Shown here in pieces: positions 57,987-64,000 of a stretch of 64,000 bases of DNA. A program made the translations under genes and the position numbers. The notes below the pieces were generated by a model that was given only the letters and a program-made list of their open reading frames with translations, was not told the DNA's origin and ran no database searches. How positions within the stretch are numbered: the first letter of the stretch is position 1; each line of letters starts with the position of its first letter. The stretch is from Larix kaempferi (lineage: Eukaryota; Streptophyta; Pinopsida; Pinales; Pinaceae), in NCBI GenBank assembly GCA_027924585.1, contig BSBM01000645.1, forward strand, positions 1-64,000. Reading direction: 5' to 3'.

Positions 57987-58381
57987 AATTTACTAAATTT
58001 TAACACCGCAGATGGATTTAGAGACCCTCCCGTGGGGGGTATCCGAATCCATCTGCAGTGTTAAAATTTAGTAAATTGTACAAATTCATCATCAAAATTA
58101 TAATTTTCCACTGTTGGAATGACACAACTAAAAATGACCACATAAATGACCAATTGTTATGTGTTCATTTTTAGTTTAGTTCTTATCTTATGACCAAATT
58201 GGTCATTTATCTTGGTCAATTTTTGTTTAGTTCTTATCTTGTGACCAAATTGGTCATTTATCTTGGTCATTTTAAGTCAATTCTCTTAAAATTTCTCAAT
58301 TTTGGTCATTTATCCCTTGAAAAAGCTGTGGTGACCAAATTTTTTGGTCACTTGGTCACTTATGTCTCATTTGTGCTAGTG
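57987..58381 (+). mobile_element. CACTA-like MITE, copy 2, with hairpin
   Basis: Same organisation and orientation as 42,647-43,036. The hairpin has arms 57,987-58,020 and about 58,045-58,077, with a longer loop than copy 1. The body holds TTGGTCATTTATCTTGGTCA repeats, and the right end reads TTTGTGCTAGTG. Overall similarity to copy 1 is roughly nine bases in ten by eye outside the loop. Confidence 0.7.
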
Positions 58382-58403
58382 TAAAAACTAATAATAATAA
58401 GGT

Positions 58404-59236
58404 TTAGAATTGCATTGTGGAAAATATTGTATACCTCCCTATGCCCGGTGGTAGCTTTCCTTCTTTTCTCATAGCCCTCTCCTTTCCATATTCCACTAGA
58501 TCTTTCCACTCTCTTGATGGAATCATAAAAGGGTGCTCATATCTAGGGTTTATTTCTAGCTGAACCCTATATTGTTCCCGGACAATATTCATATGCTATC
58601 CAACTTTCTTTAGGACATCGGCTTGATTAAAGGTCTCATTTCCTAACAGGCCAACCAAGTGATTATTGAGCTCATCTTTTAAAATTTTACTTTTTTTATC
58701 CCACCATGTGTGGATGGTGGGACCAAATATCTCCAATGAAAAATCATTAATATTTGTATAAAAAACATCATTTCCTACAAAACGATCATGCCATCTGTTA
58801 TCACCCAAATTGAACCCCAGGTTGTAAGAAGGGTAATTCGGGGTTAACACTTAATCTTCCTCACGAGGTGCTCAGGTGGTGACACTTGGCATATGGTATG
58901 CACCCTCGCAACCACCTTCTCTACTTATCTGGGGTGCTCTTTCACCTTGCGATGATAACCGAGGAGTGTTGATCTTGTCCTTTAATGTATCTACGGTGGG
59001 GAGCTCTCCAAATGTCTAGCTTTCAGCACTTTCGTCGGTGGAGTCCACTATGCTATTAACTGTGCATCTTCTATCTCATCTAGTCGTAGATCTGATTCCC
59101 TTTTGTCGCAATTTGTTGATCTGCATTGACCTTCGTGCTGATGTGACAAGTTTTCTTTCGCGCCGTTAGATTTCTGACCATGCAGCCTGCGCTGTTGATC
59201 TTCTACCTTGCTTTTTCTGCTGCGATGGTATCGCAA
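58404..59236 (-). pseudogene. Unidentified reading frame with internal stops
   Basis: In one minus-strand frame, from about 59,060 (STDESAES... KDKINTPRLSSQGE) through APREED to NYPSYNLGFNLGDNRWHDRF, TINTHTWWDKK-like text, LKDELNNHLVGLLGNETFNQ, a stop at 58,596, and IVREQYRVQLEINPRYEHPF with IPSREWKDLVEYGKERAMRK, ending at 58,404. The sequence looks like real former protein. The REQYR...P...EW..LV pattern faintly recalls plant En/Spm-type transposase-associated domains, but it could equally be a retroelement gag-like product, since a PBS-like string lies upstream. I do not assign a function. Confidence 0.35.
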
Positions 59237-59239
59237 GCC

Positions 59240-60004
59240 TTCTGGTGGTTTTCACTTACCGCCGAAATGTTCATGCAAGGGCTCCTCCGACTTCCATTTG
59301 TCCTAGTGGTTTATCCCTCATGACCACCCTCTTGTGATCTTTTCTGCGCAACTTCATGATGCGAGGGCGATCGGGGCCCGTGGATCTCTTTCACACACCC
59401 AATCAACGATTGGGACTTATCCATATTTTAACCCTTACTGTTCTTTTTTTTAGACTATATATTATTGGCCTTTGTATCCATTTTTAATTATTTGGGCTAG
59501 CTTCTTATGCTTAAAGTTCCAAAAAACCCTTTATTTTTCTCATTATTTCCTCTCCACTTGAGCTGCTTCTTGACCTTAGCAACCTGGACATGACTATGGA
59601 GGGGGGTTGAACCATCTCTTCAAGGAATTCCCCAATGGGGTCAGTCCTTCCCTTTGGCTTTGTGCAAAAAATTTATAGGTGCCAACAACTGGCTCCAGCC
59701 AGGGATGCTATCCTCCCTGCGAGGTAGCAAACAACTCCGTAGACTAAGTGCCTAGTCCATTGGGTGGTTCAAAATTTGGAGTCAACAACTTCGTCTGAAT
59801 TCTTAGAACTACAATTGTATCTACTGCATATCTAGGCTAGCCATACACGAAAAGAAAAAGGAACCATGGCTATCCTTCTAGACCTTATGTTTCTTTCTTT
59901 AGGGTTTGAAACCTTTCACGTTTGCCATAAAAAATTTCAAAACAACTATAAAAACAAATGAAAAATATATACATAGGCTATGGTACATGAAATACCTGCT
60001 TCCC
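59240..60004 (-). other. Region between T pol and the 58.4 kb frame
   Basis: No coding sequence recognised. On minus at about 59,665-59,687, TGGAGCCAGTTGTTGG resembles the Asp-tRNA primer site (TGGCGCCGTTGTCGG), which could mark the inner edge of an LTR lying between it and the end of pol. No second LTR copy is in the window to confirm this. Confidence 0.3.
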
Positions 60005-61334
60005 TTAAAACCAGTAATGCTTTAAGAACCTCCCATTAACTGGCCCTCCTGGCCAGGCAGATCCGTCTTGATGTTCAAGGACAAAAGAATTTATTCCTCG
60101 GATTGCTACAATAATATATGGCCCCATCCACATATGGTCAAAATTTCCATGTTTTTCTTCTTTGGGAGAGTTCCATTTCAAAACTAGGTAATTAACCTGA
60201 AAATAATCTTCCTTGGCTTTTTTGTCGAAGGCTTCCTTCATTTTTTCTTGATGGATTTCTACTTTGTCATATGCCTTGCTCCTTAGCTCATTCATCTCAA
60301 CTATCTGATTTACTCTTATTTGCATGTGATTTGGTTCTTCTTCTATTCCCTATAATAACTTCATGAGAGGAAAACCTAGAGATGCTGGAAAAATCACTTC
60401 GGCTCCATACACCAACTAAAATGGTGGCATTCCAATGGCTTTTTTCATGTTGATTATGTCGGCCCACAGAGCATATTTTAGCTTTGTATGCCAAGACCTC
60501 TTGTTATCTTCTAACAATTTTTTAATGATTCTTACTAGGCTCTTATTTGAATACTCTGCTAGTCCATTTCCTTGAGGGTAATAGGTCGTGGAATGATTTA
60601 GGTTGATATGGTACTTATGGCAGAAATTAATCATCTTTTTGGAACAAAAAGATGGAGCATTATCAGTCACAATTCTTTTGAAGCATCCAAATCTGTACAG
60701 GATGTTATCTTCCATAAAATCCATGATTACTCCTTCAGTCACTCTTCTGGTAGGTATAGATTCTATCCATTTGATAAAATAATCAATAGCCGTCAGGATC
60801 CATCTGTGCTGCCCAGAGGAGTTTGGGTTTATTTCTCCAATGAAATATAAACCCCATTGTTGAAAAGGTGCTTCCACTATGATTGGATATAGAGGAAGAG
60901 AAACAACCTTTCTTTTTCCATAAAAAAATATGGCATTCGTGACAAACCACAGTCTCTTTGTAAACATCAGTAAACATCATAGGCCATTAAAACCCCGCCC
61001 TCAGGATTTTGTTTACTGTCGCCTTCCAATAATGGTGTCCTCCGCAATCCCCTTTGTGGAAAATTTCTTTTATGTTTTTAGCTTCCTCTTCAATCAAATA
61101 GTTTAGCAGCACCCCTCTAGGATCTTTCCAATACAGGTATTGATTCATGATACAATACTTGGAATCTATTAGCTTTACAGATTTGGCCCTGCTTTTGCTT
61201 AACCCTGCAGGTGCCTGTAAATTCTGCAGTACAAAAACATAGTCTATATACCAAGGGGACTCAAAGAATTCAAGCTTCACCAGTATGTTTGTATTCACCT
61301 GGTTAGGATGGTCCTCCAAAAAATTTAGCTGCAA
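60005..61334 (-). pseudogene. Element T integrase
   Basis: Zinc-binding part HKGDCGGHHYWKATVNKILR...CHEC (61,334-60,930), catalytic core (60,967-60,416) and C-terminal part with FDKKAKEDYFQVNYLVLKW and HMWMGPYIIV, ending GPVNGRFLKHYWF (60,325-60,005). The core reads WGLYFIGEI where WGLDFIGEI is usual (Tyr codon 60,847-60,845), VTDNAPSF for the second Asp, and GNGLAEYSNKS for the Glu. Loss of the first Asp, stops near 60,985 and 60,330 and a frame change near 60,980 make it inactive. Confidence 0.8.
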
Positions 61335-61346
61335 AGAGTCACAATT

Positions 61347-62874
61347 TTATTCAGTCATTAACTTTGCTAACCCTTGTCCTTTCACCAGTTTGGTGGGTTT
61401 TATCTCCAAATCATATTCCAATAACACTGCAATCCATTTTGCCCTTCTGCCTTCAGGATCAGATTGGGTCAAAATGCTTTTCACAGCACTATTTGGGACA
61501 TAAGCAATGATGTGCGAGTGTATAATATAGACCCTGGAATCTTTCAAAGATTTTATAAGAGCATAAGCCTGTTTCTCCATGATATCGTATTTCAGTTCCC
61601 CTTCTCTTAGCACTCTACTGAAAAAATCAATAGGTTTCTCAGCATTTTGGTCATTTTTTTACAATAGCACTCCAGCTATTATATGTTCAGAAGCATATGA
61701 AAAAATTAGGAAATCCTTAGTAAAGTTTGGGCTGGCCAACACCGGAGCTTCAGTGATGGCTATCTTGATTCCTTTGAAGGATTCTCTTGCTTCCTTGATC
61801 CATTTTATTTGATTCTCCTTTCTTAACATATTTGTAATACTTCTCATTATTTCAGCCAAACTTGGTATAAATCTTCTTAAAAAACCCATTTGGCCAATGA
61901 AAGATTGTATTTCCTTTTTGCTTCTGGGTTCTCCTACTTTCTGAATAGCATTAACCCTCTCAGGATCAATCTTTATTCCATCCTCAGTGATGATATGTCC
62001 TAAAAGCTTAACCTCATCTAGGGCAAAAAAGGATTTCTTGGGATTCAAGGAAATGCCATATTTCCTACATTTTATGAAAACCCTCTCCAAATGCTTGAGA
62101 TGTTCTTCATCCGATTTTGAAAAAACTGTTATATCGTCCATATATACCACCACAAATTTATCTTTTTTCTTCAACAAATGCAATATCGATAGCTCTTTGG
62201 AAAGTGGCTCCAGCATTCATCAGACCAAATGGCATCTTAGCGTACATGAAAGTTCCCCAAGGAGTTGTAAAAGCGGTTTTCTCCTGGTCTGCTGGGTGCA
62301 CTTTAATCTGACTACACCCTGAGAAACCATCCATGGTGGAAATTCTTTAGGACCCTACCACCTTCTCTAAGATATGCTCCATTTTAGGTAGAGGGTAATT
62401 GTCTTTCATTGATGCTCTGTTGAGGTTCCTGAAATCAATACAGATTATGATTTCTCCACTTTTCTTTCTGACAGGGACCAAATTTTCTATTCATTGTGAG
62501 AATCTTAAGGTAACAATTATCTTTGCATTGAAAAGTTGTTTGACTTCTTTCTGTATGATATCTGTTAACTTAGGATTGATTCTCCTTAATTTTTGCTTAA
62601 AAGGCTTCTCACCTAGCTTGAGGGGAATGGTATCCTGTATGATTGAGGTATCATACTCCTTGAAGTCTTCATAGGTCTAGGTGAAAGCATTAGTGTGTCT
62701 TTTCATAAATTCTACATAGCGTCCTTTTTTGTCAGCATGTAACCTTCTAGACAATTTTACCATCCAAGGGTCTTTCTCTATACCCAAGTTTTGATCTTCT
62801 ACTGATTCGCAGGCAGGTTCAAATTTTGGGTTTTTAACTGCATCATCTTGATCAAATAGATTTTATAGGGGTAT
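61347..62874 (-). pseudogene. Element T reverse transcriptase and degenerate RNase H
   Basis: RT motifs: IIICIDFRNLNRASMKDNYP, MDGFSGCSQIKVHPAD, KTAFTTPWGTFMYAKMPFGL, then VVVYMDDITVFSKSDEEHL (YMDD) after a frame change near 62,190. The following RNase H-like part (61,740-61,347) reads FSYASEHIIAGVLL, EKQAYALIKSLKD and HSHIIAYVPN. It lacks the first Asp and the TDH Asp expected of an active enzyme and so resembles a structural tether. Stops at about 62,850, 62,678, 62,488, 62,350 and 61,659 disrupt it. Confidence 0.8.
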
Positions 62875-63990
62875 CAAACCTTTAGGGATGTAATTATTCT
62901 TCAATTGGATAATATCCTTACCACCCATCCTATTTTTCCACCCTTGGTTTTTAGTTTCTTCTTCAACATTCTCTCCCTCTACAAGGTTTTCCAGGTTCTT
63001 ATTTTCAGTATCAATATGCACATTTGCAAACTCATCAAAAAGTTCCAAAAATATCCTAAGCTGTAAGTCATCCTCAAATACCTGCCAATACTTAGAATTA
63101 TCAGGAATAGAAGGCCTGTTTATTATTTCAACCTCATACTTGGTTTGGGAGAAGATTGGGGTCTTAAAACCCCTAGCAGTAGTTGCCAAGGAATCTCCTA
63201 CCTCATTTTAATGCCTGGGGATTACTCTAATCTTATGTTCTGTGAAAAAGTTCCCAAAGAAATCCCAAACTTCATTTCTATATGCTCTCATTCTTGGGTG
63301 TTTGGCTTGGTAACTATCATTTACCTGGTTCACTACTAGCTCAGAGTCCCCAAACATTTCTATCTTCTTGGCTCCCAAATTTTTTAGAGCCCGTAATCCT
63401 AACAGCAATGCTTCGTATTCGGCCACATTATTAGTACATTCAAATGTCAGCTTATATGAAAGTGCCCTAGACTCCCTGTTGGGAGGAATGATCCAAACCC
63501 CTGCTCCAGCACCATTTTTTCTCACAGAACCATCAAAATACATTTTCCACCATCCTTCCTCATTTTTTTCCCGCTCAAAAACTTCATACCTGGCTGCAAA
63601 TTCCTTATCTTCATCAACTTCCATATATGGGGGAGGGTTAGGATCACAACGAGGCCCATCAATAAAAAAAATGGAACAGCCCGTGTCTGTATCAACGGCA
63701 TATATAGGGTGATTGTCAGGCTTGCTTTTGCTGCTGACAACATATTCCATCCTGCTTTCCCTATATAATCTCTTATTGGCTCCAGAAACAGGAATTGTGG
63801 CATAAGATAAGTCCATCTGCATAGTTCATTTCAACTTTGAAACCCAGGATCTTGACAAAAGCATCCCAAACTTCGCAGGTACATCATCCACCACCACATC
63901 CATCATGACACTTTTAGCACGGAGTTGGGTTAGAGTCACTACCATGTTTTTAATCAGTCCCAAACATGGTAATTTTCTAGAATTAAAGGA
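62863..63990 (-). pseudogene. Element T protease end and additional RNase H
   Basis: From the right edge, FGMLLSRSW and QMDLSYATIPV belong to the protease end. After a linker comes an RNase H of the archaeal-like type: WWKMYFDGSVRKNGAGAGVWI (Asp), FECTNNVAEYEALLLGLRAL (Glu), MFGDSELVVNQVNDSYQAK (Asp), then a TAA at about 63,208, and NEVGDSLATTARGF (Asp) in the same frame. All four acidic residues are readable. The linker PSIPDNSKYWQVFEDDLQLR leads to RT. Stops at 63,208 and about 63,826 inactivate it. Confidence 0.8.
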
Positions 63991-64000
63991 GAAAAGGTCT

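Larger units (their letters stand above)
60005..64000 (-). mobile_element. Element T: Tat-like Ty3/gypsy retrotransposon, pol region
   Basis: Minus-strand pol in the order protease end, additional RNase H, linker, RT, degenerate RNase H, integrase, integrase C-terminus. It enters the window at the right edge inside the protease. Sequence of this type with this order is familiar from plant Tat-lineage elements. Neither LTR was established, and gag lies outside the window. Confidence 0.75.

Overview
The window looks like intergenic DNA from a large plant nuclear genome packed with transposable elements. The evidence is plant-type Ty1/copia and Ty3/gypsy LTR retrotransposons (one with a chromodomain, one with a second RNase H domain), plant-style LINE remnants with an RNase H tail, tRNA-headed SINE-like pieces, hairpin MITEs, and intron-bearing relics of the plant genes SMG7, SR45 and a PPR protein. 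The extreme nesting and long introns would fit a gymnosperm, but nothing seen fixes the species. No gene in the window is demonstrably intact. No rRNA, CRISPR array or bacterial-type operon was seen.

Layout. 1-3235 is an almost pure pyrimidine tract (TC, CCCTCT and TCTA runs). About 3330-4900 is a degenerate tandem repeat of roughly 230 bp. 5.9-7.3 kb is a diverged tandem duplication. Two LINE relics follow (minus 9.4-9.8 kb, plus 10.2-12.9 kb).

13,022-36,516 is a four-level nest in which every boundary can be read. A 6.8 kb Ty3/gypsy chromovirus G (minus strand, TSD TCACA) was entered in its protease by copia element A (minus, TSD CTATG). A was entered in the gag-protease linker by B, a coding-poor member of its own LTR family (plus, TSD GGGAC). 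The downstream LTR of B was entered by copia element C (plus, TSD ATTGT). By eye, LTR pairs differ by about 1% (C), 5% (A), 6% (B) and well over 10% (G), which fits the nesting order except that B looks slightly older than its host A.

36.5-58.4 kb holds minus-strand remains of host genes: an SMG7-like (EST1 family) 5' fragment, an SR45/RNPS1-like fragment with five or more exons, and a PPR fragment. Among them lie SINE-like pieces, a LINE relic, a tRNA-like sequence and three related CACTA-like MITEs, two of which carry a long hairpin.

From about 60 kb to the right edge lies the pol of a Tat-like Ty3/gypsy element T (minus strand). Its domain order is protease, additional RNase H, RT, degenerate RNase H, integrase, and it continues beyond the window.

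How the parts relate: there is no pathway here, only successive insertions. The coding potential is for reverse transcription and integration. Most reading frames carry stops or lost catalytic residues, so they look defective as they stand. All divergence figures were counted by eye.
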